From Anaerolineae bacterium (lineage in GTDB: Bacteria; Chloroflexota; Anaerolineae; Aggregatilineales; Phototrophicaceae), in contig JAJDUC010000106.1 in the NCBI GenBank assembly GCA_022826865.1, positions 50,312 through 114,311 on the forward strand: 64,000 nt of DNA, in the 5' to 3' direction. The translations under genes and the position numbers were made by a program. The notes beneath the pieces are model-generated. The model saw only the letters and a program-made list of their open reading frames with translations. It did not search any database and was not told the origin of the DNA. Of this stretch, positions 49,982 to 59,834 are shown in pieces (position 1 is the first letter of the stretch; each line of letters starts with the position of its first letter).

Positions 49982-50506
49982 CTAGATGCGCTTTTCCAGC
50001 TCGATTTCGTCCCGAATGGTGATGCCGTTTAAGCCGGTGATCGGGATTTGCGGTTTGATGCGCCGGGCGTCGGCGATGGCATTGCGGTGAATGGTGACGA
50101 GTTCGTAGCCACGCTTCTGCCAGAATTTCAGGGCTTCGAGATTATCGTTGGTTGTCACCAGCCACAATCGCTCTATGCTCGCTTCCCGCGCCCAATTTTC
50201 CACCGCCTCTACCAAGGCGGTGCCCACACCCATGGACTCGTCCAGACTGTTGAGCGTGGTAATCTCGCACTCATTTTCGCCAATATGCAAGGTGACGAGG
50301 CCGATGTTTTCCATCTCCGCTTCAGTTTCGCCCTCGCCGGCGTCGGGCTCGGCTGTCGTCCGCTCCGCCATGAAGCCGGGCAACAGATGGCCATAGACTG
50401 CCTTGCCGCGCGATACAATCTGCGTCGTGCCCCAGCGATCATCCAGAAAATGCGCCACCCACTCGCGGTCGGAGCGCTGCAACGGTCGGATCTGAAAGTC
50501 GGTCAT
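49982..50506 (-). CDS. GNAT family N-acetyltransferase
   Basis: A 174-residue acetyltransferase. The CoA-binding region reads LDESMGVGTALVEAVENWAREA, followed by LWLVTTNDNLEALKFWQKRGYELV (N.xA..fY.k.GF motif). An acidic insert of about 20 residues (ERTTAEPDAGEGETEAE) interrupts the middle and may be a disordered loop. ATG 50506 is preferred, an in-frame ATG at 50545 being less conserved. Substrate unknown. Confidence 0.87.
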   Translation of the reverse strand: MTDFQIRPLQRSDREWVAHFLDDRWGTTQIVSRGKAVYGHLLPGFMAERTTAEPDAGEGETEAEMENIGLVTLHIGENECEITTLNSLDESMGVGTALVEAVENWAREASIERLWLVTTNDNLEALKFWQKRGYELVTIHRNAIADARRIKPQIPITGLNGITIRDEIELEKRI

Positions 50507-50592
50507 TGCCAAGACCTCGGATCTGCGGAATTCGTCATCGACCAATTATATCGCTTTTGAAAAGAGTTGAAAAACAGAGGTTCAGCTTGCGC

Positions 50593-50744
50593 GGTAGTGT
50601 ATCGGAGTCGGTTGAATTTCTTCAAATACCGACGATTTGGCAGGGGCGACTCGGTGAGTCGCCCAATTTCGCTCCTGGTTTACCATCCGGCGATCCACCG
50701 GATCGCCCCTACCAGACTATTTCAACCGAAATGGATGCACTACA
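50593..50744 (+). mobile_element. MITE-like element, family A, copy 2 (152 bp)
   Basis: In reverse orientation it matches the copy at 12601. It starts GGTAGTGTATC and ends GGATGCACTACA. The perfect 8-bp GCTTGCGC flanks it (50585-50592 and 50745-50752). It contains two hairpins (GGGCGACTCGGTGAGTCGCCC region and GGCGATCCACCGGATCGCC) and lacks the GTCGCGTAGACACTGACCG cassette of copy 1, which explains the 46-bp length difference. It lies in the 302-bp gap between the acetyltransferase and the amylase-family gene, with no other feature seen there. Confidence 0.85.
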
Positions 50745-50808
50745 GCTTGCGCCGGCGAGCGCTGGATTCACGGGCCAAGCAGGAGCGCGACGATTCCGGG
50801 CGGTCGCC

Positions 50809-52473
50809 TTAGAAAGAGATGATGGCAAGACTATGAGGCGGCAGCGCAGGCAGAGGCCTGTAGCCGGCAAAACCGCCGCTTTGGTTAATGGCAGGCCGGG
50901 CGATATCGCCAGCGCCGTAGATAAGCGACGGCGTCGAAAGATCCAGTTCGCTCTCATCCAGAGTCAAAGAGAATCCCGCGACCGCTTCGTCATCCAGGTT
51001 GATGAGCACGAGCAGCGTCTGATTGCTGTCATAGCGCAGGAAGGCGTATACGGCCGATGAAGAACTGTCGACCGCCCGGTATTGACCGCGCCGCAAGGCC
51101 GAGTTGCTATGGCGCAGTTGGATCAAGCTGCGGTAGCGGCTTAAAAGAGAAGCCGGATCGCCAGATTGAGCCGCGACATTGGCCAAGGCGACATTCTCCG
51201 CAGTTTGCAGCGCTTCCCAAACCGTATCACCGGTGGTGAAACCAGCGTATCGGCTGTCGTCCCAATGCATAGGGCTGCGGATGCGTTCGTCCGGCTTGCT
51301 CCCAGCCATGCCGATCTCCTCGCCATAATAGATAAAAGGCACGCCGGGACCCGTCAACAACAGGGAAGCGGCGACCTTGTTCCGGCCCAGATGCCCCAGC
51401 AGCTTATTCGCCAGCCGATCTTGATCGTGGTTGGTCAAGAAGGTCGCGAACTGATTCAGTGGATAATCACGCATAACGCGGCGGTGGGCGCGGGCGATAT
51501 TGCGCTTGCTGCCGCGCTGGGCCGCCTCGATCATCTTTTCGGCAAGATCGAAATCAAAGCCGATGTCAATCGCCCTCTCGTCGACGTAGCGCGCCAGGAC
51601 AAACGAAGGCGCGCCATAAGCTTCCCCGACAGTGAAGCTATTCGGCTTGATCGATTCCAGATGCGCCTCGTAAGCGCTGAGCCATTGCCGGCTCTCGGGC
51701 CGGTTTTCCTGCAATTCGCCAACTTCGATCAAATGCTTGACAGCATCCAGCCTGAAGCCGTCCACGCCAATATCCCGCAGCCAGAAACTCGCGATATTGT
51801 ACATTTCTCGCGTGACACCGCTGTGCAAAAGATTGAAGTCGGGCATGCCATCCCAGAAGACCGCGTAATAGTAGCGTCCGCCCACGGGATGCCAGGCCGG
51901 CGCGCCCCAGGGTCCCACATAACCGGGATGTTCATCCGCCCAGATATACCAGTCCGCGTATGGCTCCTCGCCGATTCGCGAGGCGGTGAACCAGGGATGA
52001 CGGCTTGAGGAATGGTTGATGACCATGTCAATGATAAGGGCGATGCCGCGCTCATGCGCTGCCGCCACCAAACGGCGCATATCCTCAAGCGTGCCATAAT
52101 CCGCGTCCACGCTGTAATAGTCCGTCACATCGTAGCCATGATAACTGCGCGCTTCGGTCGGCGGCATCAGCCAGATGCCGGTGATGCCCAGGTCTTCAGT
52201 TGTTTTCGGATTGCCGTCATTCAGATAATCGAGGCGGTCGATCACTCCTTGAATATCGCCGATGCCATCGCCGTCGCTGTCTTGAAAACTGCGGATAAAG
52301 ATCTCGTAGAAGACGCGATCGTTCCACCATGCCTCTTCCAGGTTGCCCGGCGCCGGCTGGGAGGATGCAACAGGCGTTGCCGCGCTCGCCAAAGCCATCA
52401 GCAGCAGGAGGCCGGCGGCGAAGCGCGCGAGCGCCGGTATGCCGCGCGATATATTCGCTGCAGCCGGGTTCAT
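50809..52473 (-). CDS. Secreted alpha-amylase family (GH13) enzyme
   Basis: A 554-residue GH13 enzyme with an N-terminal signal sequence (ARFAAGLLLLMALASAATPVASS) and no lipobox. FYEIFIRSFQDSDGDGIGDIQGV and IWLMPPTEARSYHGYDVTDY mark the barrel start. The nucleophile is in DGFRLDAVKHL, the acid in FTVGEAYG, and the transition-state Asp in TFLTNHDQDR. It resembles the neopullulanase/oligo-1,6-glucosidase-like secreted enzymes with a C-terminal beta domain. It would cleave alpha-glucans outside the cell. It overlaps the upstream TPR gene by four bases, so they are cotranscribed. Confidence 0.93.
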   Translation of the reverse strand: MNPAAANISRGIPALARFAAGLLLLMALASAATPVASSQPAPGNLEEAWWNDRVFYEIFIRSFQDSDGDGIGDIQGVIDRLDYLNDGNPKTTEDLGITGIWLMPPTEARSYHGYDVTDYYSVDADYGTLEDMRRLVAAAHERGIALIIDMVINHSSSRHPWFTASRIGEEPYADWYIWADEHPGYVGPWGAPAWHPVGGRYYYAVFWDGMPDFNLLHSGVTREMYNIASFWLRDIGVDGFRLDAVKHLIEVGELQENRPESRQWLSAYEAHLESIKPNSFTVGEAYGAPSFVLARYVDERAIDIGFDFDLAEKMIEAAQRGSKRNIARAHRRVMRDYPLNQFATFLTNHDQDRLANKLLGHLGRNKVAASLLLTGPGVPFIYYGEEIGMAGSKPDERIRSPMHWDDSRYAGFTTGDTVWEALQTAENVALANVAAQSGDPASLLSRYRSLIQLRHSNSALRRGQYRAVDSSSSAVYAFLRYDSNQTLLVLINLDDEAVAGFSLTLDESELDLSTPSLIYGAGDIARPAINQSGGFAGYRPLPALPPHSLAIISF

Positions 52474-52988
52474 TCAACCGCCAGCAGTTTGTGGAATTCG
52501 CGTTTCCAGGCGCGGCAGTGGCTTTCGCGATTGTCCGCCATCTCCGCAAAGGCGGCGCCGGCTTGGTCCATCCAGCGTTCAGCTTCGTCATTCCGCCCCA
52601 AGCGATGCGCCACCATGCCGAGATAATACTGTGTTTCAGCCCGTGCCGGCTGCGCGGCCAAGGCCGTATTGAAAAAGCCTTCCGCCGCCCGCCAATCTTT
52701 CTTGCGATAGGCGAGCATGCCCAAACCGTAGTTGGCCAGCATCTCAAAAGGATGCAGCGCAAGCGCGCGCTCGAAGGCCTGCTCGGCCCCCTTGCCTTTG
52801 CTGCCCTCCAAGAGGAAAAGGCCACGGGCGCTATGATATTCCGCGTGCCCCGGCAGCAGCGCAATGGCAGCCTCGATCTCCGCCAGGGCCGTCCGCAGGT
52901 CGCGGCTTTGGCAGGCCCGCAGGGACGCGGCGTAATGTTCGTCGGCTTGGTAACGTGACAGACCCAAGCGTTGCGTCAGATTAGTCAT
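52470..52988 (-). CDS. Small tetratricopeptide-repeat protein
   Basis: A 172-residue TPR protein with three to four repeats: YAASLRACQSRDLRTALAEI, GHAEYHSARGLFLLEGSKGK, EMLANYGLGMLAYRKKDWRA and AETQYYLGMVAHRLGRNDEA. No signal sequence, so it is cytoplasmic. It begins at ATG 52988 and overlaps the amylase-family gene at its end, suggesting coupled expression, although one product is secreted and this one is not. Partner unknown. Confidence 0.85.
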   Translation of the reverse strand: MTNLTQRLGLSRYQADEHYAASLRACQSRDLRTALAEIEAAIALLPGHAEYHSARGLFLLEGSKGKGAEQAFERALALHPFEMLANYGLGMLAYRKKDWRAAEGFFNTALAAQPARAETQYYLGMVAHRLGRNDEAERWMDQAGAAFAEMADNRESHCRAWKREFHKLLAVE

Positions 52989-53068
52989 TATGTGTCCGGC
53001 GAAAGATTGGCTCCCGCTGTCAAGCTCGGCCTGCTGTTTCAACCGGTATCAAACCAGGCGCACCGCTG

Positions 53069-53539
53069 TCAGCCGACATCGACCATATTGCGCCGGTCGC
53101 CGCTGCGCACGACAACGGTGCCGGCAAGCTTGTCATGCCAAGTCTGATTTTTCTTGTCGAAGATTGCCCAGATATAACCCAGGCAGAAGAACCAGGCGCT
53201 GACCTGATAACAGATCGAGCGGATCACGGCATCAATATCGCGGAACGCCGTCCCATCCGCCTTAACCACGCGAATGCCAAGCGCGAATTTTCCCGGCGTC
53301 TGTCCATCGCGGCGCGTCCAGAAATACCAATTGTAAGCAACGGGCAGAGCCAGACCAGAGAAGTGAATCAAATACTCAGGCAGACTGTCGCCGATGCCGG
53401 CGAGAATGACTGAGAGAATCACCAGCGCCGCCAGCAGCAAAAAACCATCAATGATGAGAGCCAGAGCGCGTGCCGGCAGGCCGGCCAATTCATATGTGTT
53501 TTGGACCGTGCCTTGTCCGTTTTTTGCTTTCTCGTCCAT
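53069..53539 (-). CDS. RDD family membrane protein
   Basis: A 156-residue membrane protein with the RDD signature: LPARALALIIDGFLLLAALV (Arg and Asp in helix 1) and WTRRDGQTPGKFALGIRVV, followed by a helix and the C-terminal FDKKNQTWHDKLAGTVVV. RDD proteins are small integral membrane proteins; some act as Na+/H+ antiporters or secretion accessories, but most have no proven role. It lies 80 bp upstream of the TPR gene on the same strand. Confidence 0.9.
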   Translation of the reverse strand: MDEKAKNGQGTVQNTYELAGLPARALALIIDGFLLLAALVILSVILAGIGDSLPEYLIHFSGLALPVAYNWYFWTRRDGQTPGKFALGIRVVKADGTAFRDIDAVIRSICYQVSAWFFCLGYIWAIFDKKNQTWHDKLAGTVVVRSGDRRNMVDVG

Positions 53540-53656
53540 AAAATTTTCCTCTCGCTCGCGGGTCCGACAGACAGGTATTGGGACTGTGGCGCCACCTTCA
53601 GTTTACCGTCAGGCTCGGGCGCGGGTCAATTGCTTTAGTCGCGGCGCCAGTGCATT

Positions 53657-54682
53657 TCAATCGTGCAACTCATAGAGTATGGCTGGATTCGCTTCGGCTT
53701 CAAATTCCCTCAAATTGGCTATTGTCAGATGACCGTGCTGATACAGATATTCGATGTGGGCGCCGGCCTCTTCAAGCGCTAGCAGGATGTGGTAGCCCCC
53801 GACATCCGGATACATCGCATGCGAAATCTCGCTGACTGTCATGGGCGCGCCATGCTCGCGCATGATATTGCGAATGCGGTCCAATTTGCGGTTGTGGCTC
53901 GCCCGAATCGCATCAATGCGGCCGTACAGGTCGGGAATCGGGTCTTCATGCCCGCCAAGCGCCAACGTTATGCCCTCATAACGCATCAGCTTGCGGAGGG
54001 AATCGGCATAGTGGCCCAAACCCATGTAATGCGTGATGCTCTCGGGAGATTGATGCGGCGTCGTCCGCGACAGAACATGATCCGCGCTCAAGAGAATGTT
54101 GCCCATACGAATGCAAACCTGGCCCGGGCAGTGACCCGGCGTATGGATGAACTCCATGCCGTCAATGACCTGTTCGTCGCCGATGCCGAAGTCGACATCA
54201 ATTGACGTCACATGCCGCTTGGCGAAGCCGTACATATCGAAGAGCGTCTCACGCAGCGCCGGGTTGATACCGGCGCGATCAAAATAAATGCCGAGCGCCT
54301 TGGTGGCGACGATGACGCGTTCTTCATAATTCGTCAGCACGCGGCGATCCAATTCATGGATGCCCACCGCGGCATCAGTATGCGTCTTGACAAAGGCCAG
54401 GCCGCCGAAGTGGTCAATATGACCGTGCGTGATAATGACGCGCTCGATATCCGACAAGGTGAATGACAGGTCAAATCGCTCTCGCAACTGCTGAAAGCCA
54501 GCGAGGAGGTCATCGTTGCTGCGGCCCATGCCTGAGCCGGTATCGACCAGCGTGAGCGCGCCAGCGCCTTTCAGAATGTAGGCATGCCCGGTGAAGTCGT
54601 TGGGGAACAAGAGCATCGACAGCCGATAGATGTCGACGCCGCTGCTGCTTCTGAAGTGCGCGACCGGCGGCAATTCAGTCAT
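53657..54682 (-). CDS. Metallo-beta-lactamase fold hydrolase
   Basis: A 341-residue MBL-fold protein. The zinc motif is HGHIDHFGG, with further ligands in HTPGHCPGQVCI and SADHVL. An added C-terminal helical domain of about 100 residues (IRNIMREHGAPMTVSEISHAMY) is winged-helix-like, as in the glyoxalase II/LACTB2 group of MBL proteins. It could hydrolyse thioesters, lactones or nucleic acid; LACTB2 is an RNase. Substrate unresolved. Followed by a 117-bp gap to the RDD gene. Confidence 0.9.
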   Translation of the reverse strand: MTELPPVAHFRSSSGVDIYRLSMLLFPNDFTGHAYILKGAGALTLVDTGSGMGRSNDDLLAGFQQLRERFDLSFTLSDIERVIITHGHIDHFGGLAFVKTHTDAAVGIHELDRRVLTNYEERVIVATKALGIYFDRAGINPALRETLFDMYGFAKRHVTSIDVDFGIGDEQVIDGMEFIHTPGHCPGQVCIRMGNILLSADHVLSRTTPHQSPESITHYMGLGHYADSLRKLMRYEGITLALGGHEDPIPDLYGRIDAIRASHNRKLDRIRNIMREHGAPMTVSEISHAMYPDVGGYHILLALEEAGAHIEYLYQHGHLTIANLREFEAEANPAILYELHD

Positions 54683-54878
54683 CGATACGCCCTCCGCTAT
54701 GTCGTTCCCTATGATTCACAGCGCATGTTTACCGCTGTGACCGGCCCGGGCGGGCAATTCAAAGCTGACGCTGTCATTTATTCCCTTTCTCTTGCAAATA
54801 CGCGCAAGCCGTCGGGAACGATGCGAACAATTCCAATAACCCTTACGCAGCCGCAATTCCGGAGTTGCCGCCGCCGCG

Positions 54879-55841
54879 CTAAGACAATGTCGGAAATACC
54901 ACGCTATATATCACGAAGGCGATATACGCGCCCAGAAACAGCGCCGCGCCCCGGCGGCTCAGTTGCTTGTGCCGTAGAAAGGGAATCAGCAAGACGGCGA
55001 AGGCGACCATAACCAAAACCTCAAGCTGTACTTCGGCGCGATCAACCGTTATCGGCTGCAGGAAAGCTGTTGCGCCCAGAACCAGCAAGAGATTAGCGAC
55101 ATTGGAGCCGACGACATTGCCGATCGCCAGATCCGTTTCACCATGAAAGGCGGCGGCGAGCGAAGCAGCCAACTCCGGCAGCGATGTGCCGAAGGCCACC
55201 AGCGTGATGGCGATCAGGAATTCGCTGATGCCCATCATGCGGGCCAGGTTCACAGCGCCCTCAACAATCAGCCGCGAGCCCAAAACCAGGACTAGGATCC
55301 CGGCAATAAGAAAAAAGAACTCTCGGGCGCGCCCCGGCCTTTTCTCGGGCTTCTCGTCCAGTTCAGCAAGCAGCTGTTCACGAGTTGCCTTTTCTTTCTT
55401 CGCCAGAATATAGAAGCCAATGTTGAAACCAATAAAAGCGAGGAGAAGAATAATTCCGTCTTCGCGTCCAATGCGCCCGTCAAGCATCAAGATCAGGGCG
55501 AAGATCGTAAAAAGAATCATGATCGGGATTTCGCGCCGCAGCATAATCGCCTTGACGCGCAGCGGCGTGATTAAGCCAGTTGCGCCCAGAATCAGCCCGA
55601 TATTGGCGATGTTGGATCCGATGACATTGCCGATGGCCAAATCGCTCTTGCCTGACAGGGCCGCTTGAACACTCACTAGCATTTCCGGCATTGATGTGCC
55701 AATGGCGACGAAAGTCAAAGCGATGACCAGGATGGAGACGCCGAAGGACAGGGCCAGATTCGATGCGCCGCGCACCAGCCAGTTCCCGCCAAGGAAAAGG
55801 CCGACGAGTCCGGCTGCGATCAGCAGCAATTGCTCTGGCAT
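54879..55841 (-). CDS. Calcium/sodium antiporter (CaCA family, YrbG-like)
   Basis: A 320-residue inner-membrane exchanger of ten helices. The two alpha repeats carry GNVIGSNIANIGLILGATGL and GNVVGSNVANLLLVLGATAF, with the acidic ion-binding residues in IGTSMPEML and FGTSLPELA. This is diagnostic of CaCA exchangers that extrude Ca2+ using Na+. A cytoplasmic charged loop (KEKATREQLLAELDEKPEK) separates the halves. The 196-bp gap to the MBL gene holds nothing recognisable beyond a short CACAGC/GCTGTG dyad. Confidence 0.94.
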   Translation of the reverse strand: MPEQLLLIAAGLVGLFLGGNWLVRGASNLALSFGVSILVIALTFVAIGTSMPEMLVSVQAALSGKSDLAIGNVIGSNIANIGLILGATGLITPLRVKAIMLRREIPIMILFTIFALILMLDGRIGREDGIILLLAFIGFNIGFYILAKKEKATREQLLAELDEKPEKRPGRAREFFFLIAGILVLVLGSRLIVEGAVNLARMMGISEFLIAITLVAFGTSLPELAASLAAAFHGETDLAIGNVVGSNVANLLLVLGATAFLQPITVDRAEVQLEVLVMVAFAVLLIPFLRHKQLSRRGAALFLGAYIAFVIYSVVFPTLS

Positions 55842-55921
55842 CGGCTCTCTGTCCCAGCTAATTTCTTTCGTTCAACAGCAAGGGCTGTCCTCATGCCTGG
55901 ATTCCCCAGGCGGCGAGAGGA

Positions 55922-57799
55922 TCAAGCATAGATGACATGCTGCAGCAGGAAGCGTTCAATGCTGTCATAGAAACGTTCAATCGTCTCCGGCTTGCGCCAG
56001 CCATGGCCTTCGCCCTCGAAAAGATGATACTCATGCGGGACGCCGCGCCGGCGAAGGGAGGCGACGATGCTGTCGGATTGATCCTGCGGCACAACCACAT
56101 CGTCCACCCCCTGGAATACGATGATGGGATCGACGATCTTGTCCGCGTGAAACACCGGCGAGCGTTCGCGATACAGATCGGCCGCCTCCGGCAATTCCCC
56201 CAGCAGCCAAAACGGGTAGCGTTCTTCGAATTTGTGCGTGTCCATGAGGAGGCCAAACTGGTTCGAGACGCCGTAAGAGCAGACCCCTGCCTTGTAGAAA
56301 CCGGGATGATCCACCAGCGATTGCAGCACGGTGAAGCCGCCGGCGCTGCCGCCCATGATGACCGCCTTCCCGGCGTCAACCCGCCCTTCCCTTGCCAGGC
56401 GCTTTACGCCGGCGATGGAATCCGTCACATCGTAGACGCCCCAATTGCCGCGGTGGATATCCATGTAGGCTTTGCCGTAGCCGGTGCTGCCGCGATGGTT
56501 CACCTGAAGAACGGCATAACCGCGCGTCGTAAAAAACTGCGTTTCATAGGCAAAGCCAGCGCAGCGCTGCGATGTGGGCCCGCCATGCACATTGACGACA
56601 AGGGGCGCCGCGCCCGCGGGCATATTGTCTTTTAATACGGGCGGATAAAACAGGCCATGCGCGTCGCCGCCGTCGTCGCCGCGCCAACTGATCGCTTCAG
56701 CGGTCGAAAGCTGGCTTGCGCTCAGATTCTCGACGCCGGATCGCCGATGGATCCTCAGGTCCTGATTCGAATCAAGCGAGACGACGCGCGGCGGAATCTG
56801 GGATGATGATGCGATCATCGCTACCGAGCCGCTTTTCGAGGAGGGCGCCAACTGCTGCAACTCGGTATAGGCATCCAAGCCCGGCACCAACTCGCATTTC
56901 CCGGTCTCGACTTCGCAGCGCCACAGGCTGATAAAACCGCGTTGATTCTCCAAATAGACGATGGAGCGGCCGTCAGCGCTCCAGCCGTAGCTGCGCATAC
57001 CTTGCGCCCAGGCCGGTGTGCCATGTTCCGCCTCTGCCCCGGTCAATTGCCGGTGGCTTCGCGATTCCAGGTCATAGAGATAGATTTGGCCCCAGCCGCT
57101 GGCGTCGCTGATATAAGCGAGGTAGCGGCCGTCGGCCGAAAACTCGGGCTGAAAGATCGCCGTCTCTGTATCCCCGGCCAGCGTCACAATATCGGCGGCC
57201 GCCGGAAGCTCGCTTCCGGAAACATCCAAGCGCATCAGTCGCAGTTCGCTGCCATTCCAGGGCATTTGCGGGTGATTCCAAGCTACGTAGGCAACATGCG
57301 CCCCGCCGGGATGCCAGGTCGGCTGCATGACAAAATCGGTGCCATAGGCCAATTTACCGGGAAACTCCGCGCCCTCCACATCCACGATTGCCAGACCGTC
57401 CACATGCTCGTAACTATGCACATAAACGATCCAGCGCCCATCGGCAGAAAGCGCCGGCGAGGCATGGTCGCCGAATTCCGGCGTGATTGCGCGCGCTTCG
57501 CCGCCGGCCAGCGCCTGACAGTAGAGGCGTCCATTCGCTGCGAAAAAGACTTTGCCGTCGCCGACGGTGAACGCGCCGCCGCCGTAACCGACGCGCCCAG
57601 CCACATTCAGTTGCCTGTCAGTCAAATCGCGTGGCGCATCGGCGCCAGTCTGCGCCAGCAAAACGCCGGACTTGCCGCGGTTCTCCCACCAAACAAGCGT
57701 GTCGCCGGCGCTGTCCCACTGCACATCGCGCAGGCTGACACCGCTGGCGACAGACGCGCCGCTGATCGGGCTCTTCCAGGTACCGTAAGAATTGCTCAT
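55922..57799 (-). CDS. S9 family prolyl oligopeptidase-like serine peptidase
   Basis: A 625-residue enzyme. The N-terminal 380 residues are a WD40/TolB-like beta-propeller with repeats such as PEFSADGRYLAYISDASG, and the C-terminal alpha/beta hydrolase domain has the nucleophile in MGGSAGGFTVLQSL, Asp in FQGVDDVVVPQDQS and His in EGEGHGWRKPE. It belongs to the acylaminoacyl-peptidase/dipeptidyl-peptidase branch that degrades short peptides. No signal sequence, so cytoplasmic. Downstream is the antiporter gene, 80 bp away; the two need not be related. Confidence 0.93.
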   Translation of the reverse strand: MSNSYGTWKSPISGASVASGVSLRDVQWDSAGDTLVWWENRGKSGVLLAQTGADAPRDLTDRQLNVAGRVGYGGGAFTVGDGKVFFAANGRLYCQALAGGEARAITPEFGDHASPALSADGRWIVYVHSYEHVDGLAIVDVEGAEFPGKLAYGTDFVMQPTWHPGGAHVAYVAWNHPQMPWNGSELRLMRLDVSGSELPAAADIVTLAGDTETAIFQPEFSADGRYLAYISDASGWGQIYLYDLESRSHRQLTGAEAEHGTPAWAQGMRSYGWSADGRSIVYLENQRGFISLWRCEVETGKCELVPGLDAYTELQQLAPSSKSGSVAMIASSSQIPPRVVSLDSNQDLRIHRRSGVENLSASQLSTAEAISWRGDDGGDAHGLFYPPVLKDNMPAGAAPLVVNVHGGPTSQRCAGFAYETQFFTTRGYAVLQVNHRGSTGYGKAYMDIHRGNWGVYDVTDSIAGVKRLAREGRVDAGKAVIMGGSAGGFTVLQSLVDHPGFYKAGVCSYGVSNQFGLLMDTHKFEERYPFWLLGELPEAADLYRERSPVFHADKIVDPIIVFQGVDDVVVPQDQSDSIVASLRRRGVPHEYHLFEGEGHGWRKPETIERFYDSIERFLLQHVIYA

Positions 57800-57958
57800 T
57801 CCGCCTCATGCGCATCGTTTGCCGGGACGGCTTTCGATTTTACCTGAGGCGGGTCAAAACAGAATGCCCACTTGAACCAACGGCCTGGCCTGATTTCTGG
57901 TCGCGCGCGAGGAGACGCGGAATAGGACAGCGCGAAGGTTCGCTCAAAGCGCGGAAGC

Positions 57959-59710
57959 TCAGGTGGAGATCGGTCGGTAGTTGGTGTCAATCGTACGGAT
58001 GTATTCCTTGGCATAACGCGCAAGATTGCTCTCCGGAGCGAACTCGTCGGAGATAATCTCGACCATCGTCCCATTTTCCGCCCAGTCGTAAAGCAGACGC
58101 GCATTCTTGTCCAGGGACATGATGCAACCGAAGGTGGTCGGCTCATAGACGCCGCCGCCGCCGAGGTAATTGCCGTTGGGCAGCAGCACAGCGCCATGGA
58201 AGCCATTCATCAAGCCGGGCACGACCTCGTATATGCCCATGAACCATGCCATTTCCCATTGATTGCAATTGGTTCCCGTCTCTTCGCAAAGCGCGTAACT
58301 TCCGCCAAAGGCCGTCTGGTCATGCGTGAGAATCTGAAAAATGCCGGGATAAGTCGGCGCATCTTCGCGACCGGACGATATCGCCCAGTCAAAAGCCAGT
58401 TGGCCATGTTCAAATCCGACCAGCCATTGAGCTTCCAGATCAACAATAATGCGCTTGTGCGGCACGGGATCTTCCGGAATCATGACGTCGCGCGAGGGAA
58501 TCTGGATGCTGTCGCCCACGACCAGCGCATTCCAGGCAACAGTCGGGTTGGCGTCACGGATTAGTTCATACGGTATGCCGCGTTTGCGCCCGATGCGGTA
58601 GCCGGTATCTTTCCGGACGACGGCGTATTCATCCGGCAGGTAATTCAAACGCAAGACAAAGCTGGGACTATTGGAATAGAGCGCTAACTGCAATTTGTCG
58701 ATGGCGAGCAGCTTGTCAATATAGCGCCCGCCCCGCACCAGCTTTTCGTTCTGTTGTTCGACGAAGGCGCTGAAAGTTTCGACCCGCACCGAAAGTCCGT
58801 TTTCGCCCGCGGTCAACCATTCAGCCGCCTGAGTCTGATCCACTCTGAAACTGAGAGTCTCGTCCTTGAAAGGATCGTAAGCGCTCATGCGCACGCCGGC
58901 GCCCAGGAAGCTTAGGGCCTCGTCAAGGAAGGGCCCGCTATCCAACACGTTGGGATCCAGCGAAATCGTCGGTAAAGGGAAGCGCTCGTATGTCACAATG
59001 TCGGGCGCTTGCTCTTTTAGTTGTTCCAAGCTTCGCGTGATATCCAGGTGTCGGCCGCGGCGGCCGGGCACGGAAATCAACTTACCGCCGGACCACTTGT
59101 AACCGGCTTCATATTGCTGGACATAGATGGATTCCGTCAAGTCGAGCAGAAGGCTCTGCGCGCGGCCATGCTCAACCGCAAGGATGGGTTCAACGTTGTA
59201 GCCAAAAGGCAAGCCGGCCAGCCCGGCCGATTTCGCGGTGACGGCCATGGCGGTTGCGTCTATCGACAAGCCCAATTCCTCGGGGCTGGCGCTTTCGAGC
59301 TCTTCGCCATCTACCGTGATTACAATCGCCAGGTCCGCGTTCCAGGAATCAAGAATCGCCGCTTCCGCCTCGGCCGGGGTCAGCCCGCCGACGGGCAAAC
59401 CCATCGCGTATATATTGGGGAAAATGCGGCCGGACATGAGGTAGCTGCTCACAAAGAAGGCCAATACACTGACCGCCACAAGCGTCGTCAGCTTGGCAAC
59501 GGGCGCGCGACTGGAAAAAAGCCAGGCCAAAGCCCGGTGAATGGCATTGTCATTATCATAGGAAGGAAAGTGCCGGCGGAAAAACGCGTGTTCGGCGCCG
59601 CCTTGAATTTGCCCTTCCAAGATCGCCAAACGGCGTTCTTGCCTCGTCTGGTAGCGGTCGCGCGCGCGCTTCCGCTTGCGCCTGCGGTTTCTGCCAGGGT
59701 TTTCGCTCAT
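57959..59710 (-). CDS. Membrane-anchored PG-binding/LysM/L,D-transpeptidase (YkuD) protein
   Basis: A 583-residue protein. The cytoplasmic tail is very basic (RNRRRKRKRARDRYQTRQERR), followed by one helix at about 75-95 (LTTLVAVSVLAFFVSSYL). Outside are a VanW-associated PG-binding type-4 domain pair (PVGGLTPAEAEAAILDSW) and a LysM-like segment (YRIGRKRGIPYELIRDANP). The YkuD domain follows (RIIVDLEAQWLVGFEHGQL, later NGFHGAV). The catalytic cysteine is in TTFGCIMSLDKNA, whereas most enzymes have SHGCxRM, so the His and Arg flanking the Cys are replaced by Phe and Met. It would cross-link peptidoglycan. AGGAAA precedes the ATG. Confidence 0.88.
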   Translation of the reverse strand: MSENPGRNRRRKRKRARDRYQTRQERRLAILEGQIQGGAEHAFFRRHFPSYDNDNAIHRALAWLFSSRAPVAKLTTLVAVSVLAFFVSSYLMSGRIFPNIYAMGLPVGGLTPAEAEAAILDSWNADLAIVITVDGEELESASPEELGLSIDATAMAVTAKSAGLAGLPFGYNVEPILAVEHGRAQSLLLDLTESIYVQQYEAGYKWSGGKLISVPGRRGRHLDITRSLEQLKEQAPDIVTYERFPLPTISLDPNVLDSGPFLDEALSFLGAGVRMSAYDPFKDETLSFRVDQTQAAEWLTAGENGLSVRVETFSAFVEQQNEKLVRGGRYIDKLLAIDKLQLALYSNSPSFVLRLNYLPDEYAVVRKDTGYRIGRKRGIPYELIRDANPTVAWNALVVGDSIQIPSRDVMIPEDPVPHKRIIVDLEAQWLVGFEHGQLAFDWAISSGREDAPTYPGIFQILTHDQTAFGGSYALCEETGTNCNQWEMAWFMGIYEVVPGLMNGFHGAVLLPNGNYLGGGGVYEPTTFGCIMSLDKNARLLYDWAENGTMVEIISDEFAPESNLARYAKEYIRTIDTNYRPIST

Positions 59711-59834
59711 CGGGCTGATTTCCTGTTAGTCCAGCGAATCCATCTGATTTCATTGTATTCAAAGTCAGAGAATAGGCAAATGCGCTTCGCGGCCAACTGC
59801 CAGGCCCCTCGCGCGCCGCTTGAGGCATCAAAGA

